A stretch of DNA of 64,000 bases from Arthrobacter_H sp030452125 (GTDB lineage Bacteria; Actinomycetota; Actinomycetes; Actinomycetales; Micrococcaceae). The notes below the pieces were generated by a model. The model searched no databases. It saw nothing but the letters and a program-made list of their open reading frames with translations, and was not told the origin of the DNA. The position numbers and the translations under genes are program-made. Positions within the stretch are counted from its first letter, which is position 1. Every line of letters begins with the position of its first letter. The DNA is taken from assembly GCA_052379645.1 (NCBI GenBank), contig JBQSYU010000014.1; one strand, written 5' to 3'. This document shows, piece after piece, positions 42,465-53,554 of this stretch.

Positions 42465-43211
42465 ATGACGCACACCCTGATCCTGCTCCGCCACGGGCAG
42501 AGCGAATGGAACGAAAAGAACCTCTTCACCGGCTGGTACGACGTGCCGCTGACCGAGAAGGGACGCGCGGAGGCCATCCGCGGCGGTGAGTTGCTCACCG
42601 AGGCCGGCCTCGTCCCCGACGTGCTGCACACCTCGCTGCTCAAACGCGCGACCATCACGGCCAACCTCGCCCTGGAAGCCGCGGATCTCTCATGGATCCC
42701 GGTCCGGCGTGACTGGCGGCTGAACGAGCGCCACTACGGGGCCCTGCAGGGCAAGGACAAGGCCCAGACCCTGGCCGAGTTCGGAGAGGAGCAGTTCATG
42801 GAATGGCGTCGCTCCTATGACACCCCGCCGCCGCCGCTGGACGACGACTCCGAGTTCTCCCAGATCGGGGACCGCCGCTACGCGGACCTGGGCGATGACG
42901 CGCCGCGCACCGAATGCCTCAAGGACGTGCTCGAGCGGATGCTGCCCTACTGGAACAGTGCCATCCGCCCCGATCTGGAGGCCGGCAAAACGGTCCTGGT
43001 CACCGCGCACGGCAACTCGTTGCGGGCCATGGTCAAGCATCTCGACGGCATTTCGGACGAGGACATCGCCTCGCTGAACATCCCCACGGGCATCCCGCTG
43101 GTCTACGAACTGGACGAGGACTTCACCCCCGTCACCCCCGGCGGACGCTACCTCGACGCGGACGCGGCGGCCGACGCCATCCAGGCCGTTGCCAACCAGG
43201 GACGCAAATAG
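42465..43211 (+). CDS. gpmA: Phosphoglycerate mutase, 2,3-BPG-dependent
   Basis: A 248-residue glycolytic enzyme that interconverts 3- and 2-phosphoglycerate. The catalytic His is in LLRHGQSEWN; ERHYGALQGKDKAQT and VTAHGNSLRAMVKHL complete the active site, with the second His. ATG 42465 has an AGGATG ribosome-binding site. A long bidirectional hairpin follows. Confidence 0.97.
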   Translation: MTHTLILLRHGQSEWNEKNLFTGWYDVPLTEKGRAEAIRGGELLTEAGLVPDVLHTSLLKRATITANLALEAADLSWIPVRRDWRLNERHYGALQGKDKAQTLAEFGEEQFMEWRRSYDTPPPPLDDDSEFSQIGDRRYADLGDDAPRTECLKDVLERMLPYWNSAIRPDLEAGKTVLVTAHGNSLRAMVKHLDGISDEDIASLNIPTGIPLVYELDEDFTPVTPGGRYLDADAAADAIQAVANQGRK

Positions 43212-43236
43212 CCCGTTCCCGGGAGGAATCCAGACC

Positions 43237-43286
43237 ACACAGCCGGGGCCGGCCCGCGTATCGACGCGGACCGGCCCCGGCTGTGT
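43237..43286. terminator. Bidirectional terminator between gpmA and phoU
   Basis: Arms of about 22 bp (ACACAGCCGGGGCCGG through its complement ending GGCTGTGT) separate two convergent genes. Confidence 0.88.
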
Positions 43287-43296
43287 CAGAGGTGGA

Positions 43297-43956
43297 TCAG
43301 AGTGCCGCGCTCCCGGGCTCCCATTCCCCGGTGACCAGGTAGTTGACCTTGCGGGCCACGGAGACCCCGTGGTCGCCGTAGCGTTCCAGATAGCGGCTGG
43401 TCAGGGTCACATCGGCGGTGCGGGGCCCCGACTCGTTCCACTCGGGGCCGGCGACGGTCTTGAAGACGCTGGCGTGCAGGTCGTCGATCCGGGCGTTGAG
43501 CGCCACGATCTCCCGGGCGATCTCCAGATCCCGTGTTTCGAGCAGGGTGATCAGCTTCCGGGCGATCTGCACATCGAGTCCGGCCATCTCCGCGAAGACG
43601 GGGGTCACCGAGGCCGGGGCCACGGGGACCGGGAAACGGAGCCGGGTGAGCTGGGCGACGTGGCGGGCCAGATCGCCCATACGCTCGAGCGAGGCGCTCA
43701 TGCGCAGCGAACCGACGATCATGCGCAGATCCGAGGCCACCGGTCCCTGCAGGGCCAGGACGTCGATGGCCCGCTCATCGAGCTGGGTCTGCATGAAGTC
43801 CACCCGGGCGTCCGCGGCGATGACCTCCTGGGCGATCTCGGTATCGGCCTCGGCATACGCCGTGTAGGCGCGTTCCATGGCATCGGCCACGAGTCCGGCC
43901 ATCTGGGTCAGTTCCTCACCGATCGTCAGGAGTTCCGCCTGGAAGACCTTGCGCAT
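43297..43956 (-). CDS. phoU: Phosphate-transport accessory/regulatory protein PhoU
   Basis: A 219-residue helical protein with the duplicated PhoU three-helix bundle. The metal-binding E/D-rich motifs are in each repeat (ADTEIAQEVIAADARVD; ARKLITLLETRDLEIA). PhoU links the Pst phosphate transporter to the SenX3/PhoR sensor. ATG 43956 (MRKVFQAEL) has AAAGGAC upstream; an ATG at 43974 is unlikely. It is divergent from a senX3-like kinase, and a PHO-box-like sequence lies between them. Confidence 0.95.
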   Translation of the reverse strand: MRKVFQAELLTIGEELTQMAGLVADAMERAYTAYAEADTEIAQEVIAADARVDFMQTQLDERAIDVLALQGPVASDLRMIVGSLRMSASLERMGDLARHVAQLTRLRFPVPVAPASVTPVFAEMAGLDVQIARKLITLLETRDLEIAREIVALNARIDDLHASVFKTVAGPEWNESGPRTADVTLTSRYLERYGDHGVSVARKVNYLVTGEWEPGSAAL

Positions 43957-44052
43957 GGGGTGTCCTTTCATCATGGTGTTCCCCCACGGTCAGGCAGGGG
44001 ACGGGCACTGTAGTCATCAACACTGCCACCCCAACGTTAACCTCCGGGCCCT

Positions 44053-44074
44053 CGCGCATGAACATTCGGTGAAT
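44053..44074 (-). promoter_or_regulatory. Candidate PHO box between phoU and the senX3-like gene
   Basis: Reading the minus strand, ATTCACCGAAT is followed by GTTCATGCGCG: two tandem 11-bp units of the kind (GTTCAYY...) recognised by PhoP/RegX3 in actinobacteria. The match is partial and the function inferred. Confidence 0.45.
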
Positions 44075-44134
44075 GGGCGCCGGGGCCCGTCCCGAGGGGC
44101 AGGAGCCGGACAGCGGCCCGGTTAGGGTGGGATC

Positions 44135-45370
44135 GTGGATGATGCACTGATCATAGTGATCGCCGGGCTCGTGGGGCTGGCGCTGGGCGTCGTGGGTCTG
44201 TTGGCCTACCGTTACAGCCGCCTGCAGCGCGAGGCGGTGACCGACGTCGGAGAGCCGACACTGCCCGACGGCGCCGCGGAGATCCTCTCCGTCGTCGGAC
44301 GGGCCTTCGTCGTGGTCGATGACATCGACGGGGTCGTCCGGGCCAATCCGGCCGCCTATGCCTACGGGCTGGTCCGCGGGCACACCGTGGTCCATGCGGA
44401 ACTGCTGGCCCTGGCCCGCAGGGTGCGTTCGGACGGGGTCATCGAGGAACGCCAGTTCGAACTGCCCCTGGGCCCGCTGGGCCAGGGGACGATCGTGGTG
44501 CATGTGCGCGTGGCTCCGCTGGGCGAGGAATACATCCTGTTGCTGGCCGACGACCGGACCGAGATCACCCGCACCGAGGCCATCCGCAATGACTTCGTCG
44601 CCAACGTCTCCCACGAGTTGAAGACGCCGGTGGGGGCCATCCAGCTGCTCTCCGAGGCCATCGACGGGGCCGCGGATGACGAAGTGGCGGTCAAACGCTT
44701 TTCCACCCGGCTGTATAAGGAAGCCCATCGGCTCGCGGCCCTGGTGCAGGACATCATCGAACTGTCCCGCCTGCAGGGCACCGACGTCGTCCTGCAGGGC
44801 CAACCGGTGGATGTGAACCGGATCGTGGCCGAAGCCGTGGACCGCAACCGGCTCACCGCCGAGGGCAAGGCCATCACGATCACCGTCGGCGGGGAGACCC
44901 GGGACCGGATCTTCGGGGAGCGTGATCTGCTGATGACCGCCTTCCGCAACCTCATCGACAACGCCATCCGCTATTCGCCCGAGGGCACCAACGTCGGGGT
45001 GGGCGTGCGCTCCCGCGACGGGCTGGTGCAGGTTTCGGTGACCGACCAGGGCCCCGGCATCGCCCCCGAGGAACAGGAACGCATCTTTGAGCGCTTCTAC
45101 CGCGTCGATGCCGCCCGCTCGCGCCAGACCGGCGGCACCGGCCTGGGACTGAGCATCGTCAAGCACGTCATTTCCAACCACGGCGGCGAAGTCACGCTGT
45201 GGTCCCGCCCGGGGCAGGGCTCCACCTTCACGGTGCGCATGCCCCGGCACGAAGACGCCCACGGGGCGGCACACGACCAGGGGCCGACCCCGGGCGTGGA
45301 GACCGCCACCGACCATCCGACCGGCGACGCCGAGGCGCGCCGGGCGATTGCAGAAGGAGACCGAACTTGA
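44135..45370 (+). CDS. senX3: SenX3-like phosphate-sensing histidine kinase
   Basis: A 411-residue kinase. A membrane helix at about residues 4-24 precedes a PAS-like domain (AAEILSVVGRAFVVVDDIDG, VRANPAAY), then DFVANVSHELKTPVGAIQ with phospho-His near 163 and an ATPase domain (NLIDNAIRYSPEG, DQGPGIAPEEQERIFERFYR, GTGLGLSIVKHV). It matches SenX3 in layout and sits with a RegX3-type gene and phoU, as in mycobacteria. The tail is Pro/Glu-rich. GTG 44135 follows AGGGTGGG. Confidence 0.9.
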   Translation: MDDALIIVIAGLVGLALGVVGLLAYRYSRLQREAVTDVGEPTLPDGAAEILSVVGRAFVVVDDIDGVVRANPAAYAYGLVRGHTVVHAELLALARRVRSDGVIEERQFELPLGPLGQGTIVVHVRVAPLGEEYILLLADDRTEITRTEAIRNDFVANVSHELKTPVGAIQLLSEAIDGAADDEVAVKRFSTRLYKEAHRLAALVQDIIELSRLQGTDVVLQGQPVDVNRIVAEAVDRNRLTAEGKAITITVGGETRDRIFGERDLLMTAFRNLIDNAIRYSPEGTNVGVGVRSRDGLVQVSVTDQGPGIAPEEQERIFERFYRVDAARSRQTGGTGLGLSIVKHVISNHGGEVTLWSRPGQGSTFTVRMPRHEDAHGAAHDQGPTPGVETATDHPTGDAEARRAIAEGDRT

Positions 45371-46047
45371 CCCGCATCCTGGTGGTCGAAGACGAGGAGT
45401 CGCTCAGCGACCCGCTGGAATACCTGCTGACCAAGGAGGGATTCGAGATCCAGGTCGTCGACAACGGCCTCGATGCCGTCACCGAATTCGACCGCAACGG
45501 GGCCGATCTGGTCCTGCTGGACCTCATGCTCCCGGGCCAATCCGGCACCGAGGTCTGCCGGCAGCTGCGCCAGCGCTCATCGGTCCCGGTGATCATGCTG
45601 ACGGCCAAGGACGCGGAAATCGACAAGGTCGTGGGTCTGGAGATCGGCGCCGACGACTACGTGACCAAACCCTATTCGGCGCGGGAGCTGATTGCGCGGA
45701 TCCGGGCCGTGCTGCGCCGGCAGGGCGAACCGGAGGAACTGGTGGCCTCCACCATCCAGGCCGGGCCGGTGCGGATGGATGTGGAACGGCATACCGTCAG
45801 CGTGCACGGCGAGGCGGTGTCGTTCCCGTTGAAGGAGTTCGAGCTCTTGGAGATGCTGCTGCGCAATGCCGGGCGCGTGCTCACCCGGGGCCAGCTGATC
45901 GACCGGGTCTGGGGCTCGGACTACGTCGGGGACACCAAGACGCTCGATGTGCACGTCAAACGGCTGCGCTCAAAGATCGAACCCGACTCCGCGGCCCCGG
46001 TGCATCTGGTGACGGTGCGCGGGCTGGGCTATAAGTTCGAGTCCTGA
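45367..46047 (+). CDS. regX3: RegX3-like response regulator
   Basis: A 226-residue OmpR-type regulator. The receiver has ILVVEDEESL and the phospho-acceptor Asp in DLVLLDLMLPG, with the Lys in DYVTKPYS; the C-terminal winged helix ends VRGLGYKFES. TTG 45367 overlaps the kinase stop (TTGA) and is preceded by GGAG, so the pair is coupled. Pi-starvation control of phoU and pst genes is expected from relatives. A strong hairpin follows. Confidence 0.93.
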   Translation: MTRILVVEDEESLSDPLEYLLTKEGFEIQVVDNGLDAVTEFDRNGADLVLLDLMLPGQSGTEVCRQLRQRSSVPVIMLTAKDAEIDKVVGLEIGADDYVTKPYSARELIARIRAVLRRQGEPEELVASTIQAGPVRMDVERHTVSVHGEAVSFPLKEFELLEMLLRNAGRVLTRGQLIDRVWGSDYVGDTKTLDVHVKRLRSKIEPDSAAPVHLVTVRGLGYKFES

Positions 46048-46086
46048 GCAGCTGCCGGGGCGCCCCGGCAGCAGGACCAGAGAGCA

Positions 46087-46128
46087 ATGGCCGGGGCCCG
46101 TGGAAGAACTTCCACGGGCCCCGGCCAT
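46087..46128. terminator. Bidirectional terminator between regX3 and the lpqE-like gene
   Basis: A near-perfect 20-bp inverted repeat (ATGGCCGGGGCCCGTGGAAG and complement, 2-bp loop) lies between convergent genes. Confidence 0.9.
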
Positions 46129-46147
46129 CTCCAGCCGTGGTGGAGGA

Positions 46148-46681
46148 TTACTCGCTGTCGAGAATCGGCTTGGTGGGCTCCAGATGCTTGACCGTGTCCT
46201 TGTTGTAGCCCTCCGGAAGGAACGGGCGGTACTCGGGCAGGGCACCGTTGACCACGGGGATCGATTCCTGGACGCTGTTGGAGCCGACCTTCAGGGTGGC
46301 GTCCACATGGGATCCGGGTTCGGCGCCGGCCTGGGGGATGACGGTCTTGTTCTCGTCGTCCTCGAGCTTGAGCGAAGTCTTCGCCGGAACCTTGATCTTG
46401 GTGGAGGTACCGTCGACCACCAGCTCAACCGAAGCGGGCTCGGAGGTGTCGTTGATCAGGCTGCCGATGGCGCGGGCCGGCTCATCGGCGGTGTTGGTGA
46501 CCAGCAGCAGGTTGCGCACCTCGACATCGGCGACGTCGAAGACGATGCCATCCGAGGCCGCGTAGTGCATCGTGGTGGCTTGCTGGTTCACTGCGCCACA
46601 ACCGGTCAGGCCGACCGCCAGCAGGGCGGCGGCAGCAACGGATGCGGTTCGGCGGCCGCGGAACTTCTGTGCGGTGATCAC
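46148..46681 (-). CDS. lpqE: LpqE-like lipoprotein
   Basis: A 177-residue exported lipoprotein. The signal (KFRGRRTASVAAAALLAVGLTGC) ends at a lipobox Cys near residue 28. The mature part is a beta-rich domain (VFDVADVEVRNLLLVTNTAD; ASVELVVDG) like other actinobacterial LpqE proteins. Position next to carD, divergent, matches mycobacterial lpqE; the name rests partly on that order. Function unknown. Confidence 0.78.
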   Translation of the reverse strand: MITAQKFRGRRTASVAAAALLAVGLTGCGAVNQQATTMHYAASDGIVFDVADVEVRNLLLVTNTADEPARAIGSLINDTSEPASVELVVDGTSTKIKVPAKTSLKLEDDENKTVIPQAGAEPGSHVDATLKVGSNSVQESIPVVNGALPEYRPFLPEGYNKDTVKHLEPTKPILDSE

Positions 46682-46988
46682 GGCACAAACTCCTCTATAA
46701 GGTTCATCTCTGGTGTTGTCGCACCCCTGCGGACGAGTGATCCCGCGTCAGGGCGTGAATAAGCGTTGGCCCCAGCCTAATCGGTATCGCAGCAAAAGTA
46801 TGACTCGGCCGCACCCCGGATGAAGCAACCCTGTTTTAAAGCGGACCGCGGCCGACCGCGCGCACATAACATCAATCCCCGAAATGACAAGGGCTGATTA
46901 TGGTCCCCTTTCCCGAGGAAGACCGGCAACTCGCCGAGGGCAGGGGTATTTCATGGTAAACTTGATGGTGGGAAAGGGGTTTATCCAG
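46682..46988. other. Divergent intergenic region between the lpqE-like gene and carD
   Basis: About 300 bp without a gene. The right end carries the carD ribosome-binding site (AAAGGGG) and a TAAACT sequence at about 46957 that could be a -10 element. No strong repeat or riboswitch is seen. Confidence 0.45.
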
Positions 46989-47471
46989 ATGGTTTTTGAG
47001 GTTGGCGAGACGGTTGTTTACCCTCACCACGGTGCGGCGAAGATCGAAGAGATCAAAATGCGCACCATCAAGGGCGAAGAGAAGATGTATCTCAAGCTCA
47101 AGGTGGCGCAAGGCGATCTGACAATCGAGGTTCCGGCAGAGAATGTAGACCTGGTCGGCGTGAGGGACGTCGTTGATCAGGAAGGCCTGGATCACGTATT
47201 TGATGTCCTACGTGCCGAATTCACGGAGGAACCGACGAACTGGTCCCGCCGTTATAAGGCCAACTTGGAGAAGTTGGCCTCCGGGGACGTCGTCAAGGTG
47301 GCGGAGGTCGTACGCGACCTGTGGCGCCGGGACAACGACCGCGGACTTTCGGCCGGCGAAAAGCGCATGCTCGCGAAGGCGCGCCAGATCCTGATCAGCG
47401 AATTGGCCCTGGCCAAGAAGCTCGATGAGGAGAAGGCGGAAATCGTCCTCGACGAGGTGCTGGCCTCCTAA
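46989..47471 (+). CDS. carD: CarD-family transcription factor
   Basis: A 160-residue RNA-polymerase-binding factor that stabilises open complexes at promoters, especially for rRNA. The Tudor-like N-domain begins FEVGETVVYPHHGAAKIEE and the KGEEKMYLKLKVAQ strands follow; the helical C-domain ends at LASx. The ATG at 46989 is the family start, with AAAGGGG upstream; a 35-residue longer frame lacks support. A terminator-like hairpin follows before ispD. Confidence 0.96.
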   Translation: MVFEVGETVVYPHHGAAKIEEIKMRTIKGEEKMYLKLKVAQGDLTIEVPAENVDLVGVRDVVDQEGLDHVFDVLRAEFTEEPTNWSRRYKANLEKLASGDVVKVAEVVRDLWRRDNDRGLSAGEKRMLAKARQILISELALAKKLDEEKAEIVLDEVLAS

Positions 47472-47507
47472 GGGAAGGCCGTCCAGCACGGCCGTCCACG
47501 TACGTCG

Positions 47508-47543
47508 AAAGGCCCGTCCACCCACCCGGGTGGACGGGCCTTT
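47508..47543 (+). terminator. Terminator after carD
   Basis: 15-bp arms (AAAGGCCCGTCCACC and complement, 6-bp loop) end in a T run; intrinsic terminator. Confidence 0.9.
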
Positions 47544-47569
47544 CTGCTGCCCGCCGCTAAGCTGGACCC

Positions 47570-48352
47570 GTGACTGCAACCACCTCCACCGGGCCCCGTG
47601 TCGGCATCATCCTCGTGGCCGCCGGCTCCGGCACCCGGCTGGGCCACGGGATCCCCAAGGCCCTGGTCGAAGTGGCCGGGACGACCTTGCTCGAACACGC
47701 CCTCCGGGCCGCCCTGACCTCCCGGACCGCCCACGAAATGGTCGTGGTGCTCCCGCCGGGGGAGGAGCGGCTGCTCGAGCTCTGCGCGGAGGCCGCCCGG
47801 AAGGCGGCTATTCCGCTGTCCACGGCGACGGGCGGCTCCTCACGCAACGACTCCGTCCGGGCCGGCCTGGCGGAACTGGGCGACGTCGACCACGTGCTGG
47901 TCCACGACGCCGCCCGCTGCCTGACCCCTGCCGACGTCTTCGTCCGGGTCGCCGCGGCCCTCGCCGCGGGGGCCACCGCCGTCGTCCCCGGTGTCGCCGT
48001 ATCCGACACCATCAAATCGATCGACCCGAAGGCCCCGGCAACCGCCGGGATCCCCGGGGCCCACCGGGTCACCGGAACCCCCGACCGCTCGGGGCTGCGC
48101 GCCATCCAGACCCCCCAGGGCTTCGACGCCAGGGCCCTGGACGCCGCCCATGCCGGGGCCGCGACGCTGGGCGCGGCCGAAGCCGAAGCGATCACCGATG
48201 ATGCCCGGTTGATGGAAGCCACTGGATCGGAGGTGCTCGTGGTCCCCGGGGCCGCCGACGCCTTCAAGATCACCACCGGGCTGGACCTCCTACTGGCCGA
48301 GGCCCTGCTGGCCAGCCGCACCCCGTCGACCCCCTCCCAGGAGCAGCCATGA
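47570..48352 (+). CDS. ispD: 2-C-methyl-D-erythritol 4-phosphate cytidylyltransferase
   Basis: A 260-residue MEP-pathway enzyme that adds CMP to methylerythritol 4-phosphate. The nucleotide loop is ILVAAGSGTRLGHGIPKALVEVAG, with VLVHDAARCLTP and LRAIQTPQGFDA as substrate motifs. GTG start. It overlaps ispF by four bases (ATGA), giving the usual isoprenoid pair. Confidence 0.95.
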   Translation: MTATTSTGPRVGIILVAAGSGTRLGHGIPKALVEVAGTTLLEHALRAALTSRTAHEMVVVLPPGEERLLELCAEAARKAAIPLSTATGGSSRNDSVRAGLAELGDVDHVLVHDAARCLTPADVFVRVAAALAAGATAVVPGVAVSDTIKSIDPKAPATAGIPGAHRVTGTPDRSGLRAIQTPQGFDARALDAAHAGAATLGAAEAEAITDDARLMEATGSEVLVVPGAADAFKITTGLDLLLAEALLASRTPSTPSQEQP

Positions 48353-48846
48353 CCCCCCGCCCCCTCATCCCGCGCACCGGCATCGGTGTGGATGTGCACG
48401 CCTTCGACGAGACCGGGACGCGCGAACTCCGGCTGGCCGGGCTCCACTGGCCCGGCGAACGCGGGCTCAGCGGCCACTCGGACGGCGACGCCGTGGCCCA
48501 CGCCGCCTGCGATGCCCTGTTCTCCGCCGCAGGGATCGGGGACCTGGGCACCCATTTCGGGACCGACCGGCCGGAATTCGCCGGCGCCTCAGGCCCCCGA
48601 CTGCTGGCCGAAGCGGCCCGGCTGGTGCGTCAGGCGGGCTGGGAGATCGGCAACGTCTCCATCCAGTTCGTCTCCCGGCGACCCAAATTCGCCGCACGCC
48701 GCGAAGAGGCCAACGCGGTGCTCTCCGCGGCGGCAGGGGCCAGCATCACCGTCACCGCCACCACCTCGGACGGGCTCGGCTACGAGGGGGCCGGTGAGGG
48801 GCTGACCGTCTACGCCACGGCATTGGTCCACCCGCCCGTCAGCTAA
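48349..48846 (+). CDS. ispF: 2-C-methyl-D-erythritol 2,4-cyclodiphosphate synthase
   Basis: A 165-residue enzyme that cyclises the CDP-ME phosphate product. The metal and substrate motifs are GIGVDVHAF, GHSDGDAVAHAACDAL and the C-terminal ATTSDGLGYEGAGEGL. It is coupled to ispD. Confidence 0.96.
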   Translation: MTPRPLIPRTGIGVDVHAFDETGTRELRLAGLHWPGERGLSGHSDGDAVAHAACDALFSAAGIGDLGTHFGTDRPEFAGASGPRLLAEAARLVRQAGWEIGNVSIQFVSRRPKFAARREEANAVLSAAAGASITVTATTSDGLGYEGAGEGLTVYATALVHPPVS

Positions 48847-48855
48847 TCTGGTGCG

Positions 48856-50319
48856 GTGAGCATCCGTTTTTATGACACCAGGCAAGCACAGGTCCGCGAC
48901 TTCGTCCCGCTGACACCGGGACGGGTGGGCCTCTACTACTGCGGTGCCACGGTCCAGGGCGTCCCGCATGTCGGGCACGTCCGGTCGGCCATCGCCTTCG
49001 ACATCCTCGTGCGCTGGCTCGAATACCGCGGCCTGCGGGTCGATGTGGTCCGCAACGTCACCGACATCGACGACAAGATCCTCGACAAGTCAGCCGCCTC
49101 CTTCGCCGGGGACTTCGAGGGAGACGACCACTACCTCCCCGAGGAGGAATGGTTCGCCCTGGCCTACCGGTTCGAGCAGGCCTTCACCCGGGCCTACGAC
49201 GGACTCGGTGTCCGCAGGCCCACCTACGAACCGCGGGCCACCGGCCATGTGACCGAAATGCATGAACTCATCACCCGCCTCATCGACGCCGGGCACGCCT
49301 ACCCCGCGGACGACGATTCCGGCGACGTCTACTTCGACGTGAGGTCCTTCCCCGACTACGGGGCCCTGACCCGGCAACGGCTCGAGGACCTGCAGGACGC
49401 CGCCGATGCCGACCCGCGCGGTAAACGCGACCCCCGCGACTTCGCGTTGTGGAAAGGCAGCAAATCCACCGACCCGGCCAGCGCCTCCTGGCCCGGCCCG
49501 TGGGGTCGCGGACGCCCCGGCTGGCACCTGGAATGCTCGGCCATGGCCCGCAAATACCTGGGGGCCTCCTTCGACATCCATGGCGGCGGCCTGGACCTGC
49601 GCTTCCCGCACCACGAAAACGAACTGGCCCAGTCCACGGCGGCCGGCGACGGTTTCGCGAACTTCTGGATGCACAACGGGATGGTCACCTACGAGGGGGA
49701 GAAGATGTCGAAATCGATCGGCAACACCATCTCCCCCGAGGAGATGCTCGAGCAGGCTCCGGCCCGCGTGGTCCGCTACTTCCTGGGCCAGGCCCACTAC
49801 CGTTCCCAGCTGGACTACAAGCCCAGCTCGCTGCAGGAAGCCGGTGCGGCCCTGGAACGCATCGACAGCTTCGTCTCCCACGCGCTGCACCGTCTCTACG
49901 CGGTCGACGCCGGGGCCGACTTCGACCTGGAGCTGGAGCATTTCGCGGTCACCGACGATTTCGCCGCGGCCATGGACGAGGACCTCAACGTCCCGCAGGC
50001 CCTCGCCGCACTGCACGAGGTGGTCCGGGCGGGGAACACGGCGTTGGCCGATAGTGATCTGCCCGCCGCCGACCGGGCGCTGCAACAGGTCATGGCCATG
50101 ACCTCCACGCTCGGGCTCGACGACGCCGTCGGCGCCGGCGACGGGGCCGTCCCCGGCAATGCCGTCCTGGACGATCTGGTGCGGGCCCAACTGGCCGAAC
50201 GCGACCAGGCCCGCGCCTCCAAGGACTGGGCGAGGGCGGACACCATCCGCGATACGTTGTCCGCCGCCGGCGTCGTGGTCGAGGACTCCGCGGACGGGGC
50301 CCGGTGGACGCTGAAATAG
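48856..50319 (+). CDS. cysS: Cysteinyl-tRNA synthetase
   Basis: A 487-residue class I synthetase. YYCGATVQGVPHVGHVRSAI holds the HIGH-like motif and a zinc-ligand Cys; WHLECSAM, DIHGGGLDLRFPHHENE and KMSKSIGN complete the active site. It charges tRNA-Cys. GTG start, nine bases after ispF; rlmB follows. Confidence 0.97.
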   Translation: MSIRFYDTRQAQVRDFVPLTPGRVGLYYCGATVQGVPHVGHVRSAIAFDILVRWLEYRGLRVDVVRNVTDIDDKILDKSAASFAGDFEGDDHYLPEEEWFALAYRFEQAFTRAYDGLGVRRPTYEPRATGHVTEMHELITRLIDAGHAYPADDDSGDVYFDVRSFPDYGALTRQRLEDLQDAADADPRGKRDPRDFALWKGSKSTDPASASWPGPWGRGRPGWHLECSAMARKYLGASFDIHGGGLDLRFPHHENELAQSTAAGDGFANFWMHNGMVTYEGEKMSKSIGNTISPEEMLEQAPARVVRYFLGQAHYRSQLDYKPSSLQEAGAALERIDSFVSHALHRLYAVDAGADFDLELEHFAVTDDFAAAMDEDLNVPQALAALHEVVRAGNTALADSDLPAADRALQQVMAMTSTLGLDDAVGAGDGAVPGNAVLDDLVRAQLAERDQARASKDWARADTIRDTLSAAGVVVEDSADGARWTLK

Positions 50320-50418
50320 GGTTCGTCAAAAACCTGCCGTTCCACCTGTAAAATGGAAGGTTGGCGGGTATTGCGACCGCGCGGACCCCGACCCCACCAA
50401 CATCGAGGATTTCATCCC

Positions 50419-51408
50419 ATGGCAACACCCAAGCGTCACGGCGGCGCACCGAAGAAGAAGAAGGGCCCCACCGTGGGCACCGGCGGCCACGGCCGCAAGT
50501 CACTCGAAGGCAAGGGCCCCACGCCCAAGGCCGAGGAGCGGACCTACCATCAGGCCTACCGCAGCCGCCAGCTCGCCGAGCGGGCGGCCGCCAAGCCCGG
50601 CGCGACCCGCCAACGCCCCGCCGGCCGCGGCGGTGGCCGCAGCAGGAACGCCGAGGAAATGGTCAGCGGACGCAACTCGGTGCTCGAGGCGCTGCGCGCC
50701 GACATCCCGGCCAAGGCGCTCTACCTGGCCATCCGCATCGATGTGGACGACCGGGTGCGGGAGATCCTGAAGCTGGCCGCCGACCGGGGACTGGCCGTCA
50801 TGGAAACCGGCAAACCCGAGCTGGACCGGATGACCGACGAATCCATCCACCAGGGCCTGGCCCTGCAGGTGCCTCCCTACGACTACCCGGACGCACTGGA
50901 AACGGTGAAGGCGACACTGGCGAAGGTGGCCAAGGGCCATCTGGCCAACACCCCGCTGTTCATCGCCCTGGACGGGATCACCGATCCGCGCAACCTCGGG
51001 GCCATCATCCGGTCGGCCTCGGCCTTCGGCGCCCACGCGGTCATCGTCCCGGAACGCCGTTCCGCCGGACTGACCGCCTCGGCATGGAAGACCAGCGCCG
51101 GGGCAGCGGCCCGGGTCCCCGTGGCCCGCGCCACCAACCTGACGAACACGCTCAAGGCCATGAAGCAGGCCGGGGTGTATGTCGTCGGACTCGACGGGGA
51201 CGGGGACGTGGACCTGACCGGCCTGCCGTTGGCCACCGAACCGCTGTGCATCGTCGTCGGATCCGAGGGCAAGGGCCTGTCGCGTCTGGTGAAGGAGAAC
51301 TGCGACCAGATCGTTTCGATCCCCATCGAATCCGCGATGGAATCGCTGAACGCCTCCATGGCGGTGGGTATCACGCTCTACGAGATCGCGCGCCTGCGCA
51401 ACGACTGA
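50419..51408 (+). CDS. rlmB: SpoU/TrmH-family rRNA (guanosine-2'-O)-methyltransferase
   Basis: A 329-residue enzyme. A long basic N-terminus (about 1-100, KKKKGPTVGTGGHGRKS and Arg/Gly-rich) precedes the substrate-binding domain (MVSGRNSVLEALRADIPAKALYLA) and a knotted SPOUT domain (ALDGITDPRNLGAIIRSASAFG; CIVVGSEGKGLSRLVKENCD; IPIESAMESLNASMA). It methylates a 2'-hydroxyl, for the E. coli relative at G2251 of 23S rRNA. ATG 50419 is the family-like start. Confidence 0.93.
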   Translation: MATPKRHGGAPKKKKGPTVGTGGHGRKSLEGKGPTPKAEERTYHQAYRSRQLAERAAAKPGATRQRPAGRGGGRSRNAEEMVSGRNSVLEALRADIPAKALYLAIRIDVDDRVREILKLAADRGLAVMETGKPELDRMTDESIHQGLALQVPPYDYPDALETVKATLAKVAKGHLANTPLFIALDGITDPRNLGAIIRSASAFGAHAVIVPERRSAGLTASAWKTSAGAAARVPVARATNLTNTLKAMKQAGVYVVGLDGDGDVDLTGLPLATEPLCIVVGSEGKGLSRLVKENCDQIVSIPIESAMESLNASMAVGITLYEIARLRND

Positions 51409-51421
51409 GCTGGACGAGCAG

Positions 51422-53543
<2,122 letters not shown>

Positions 53544-53554
<11 letters not shown>

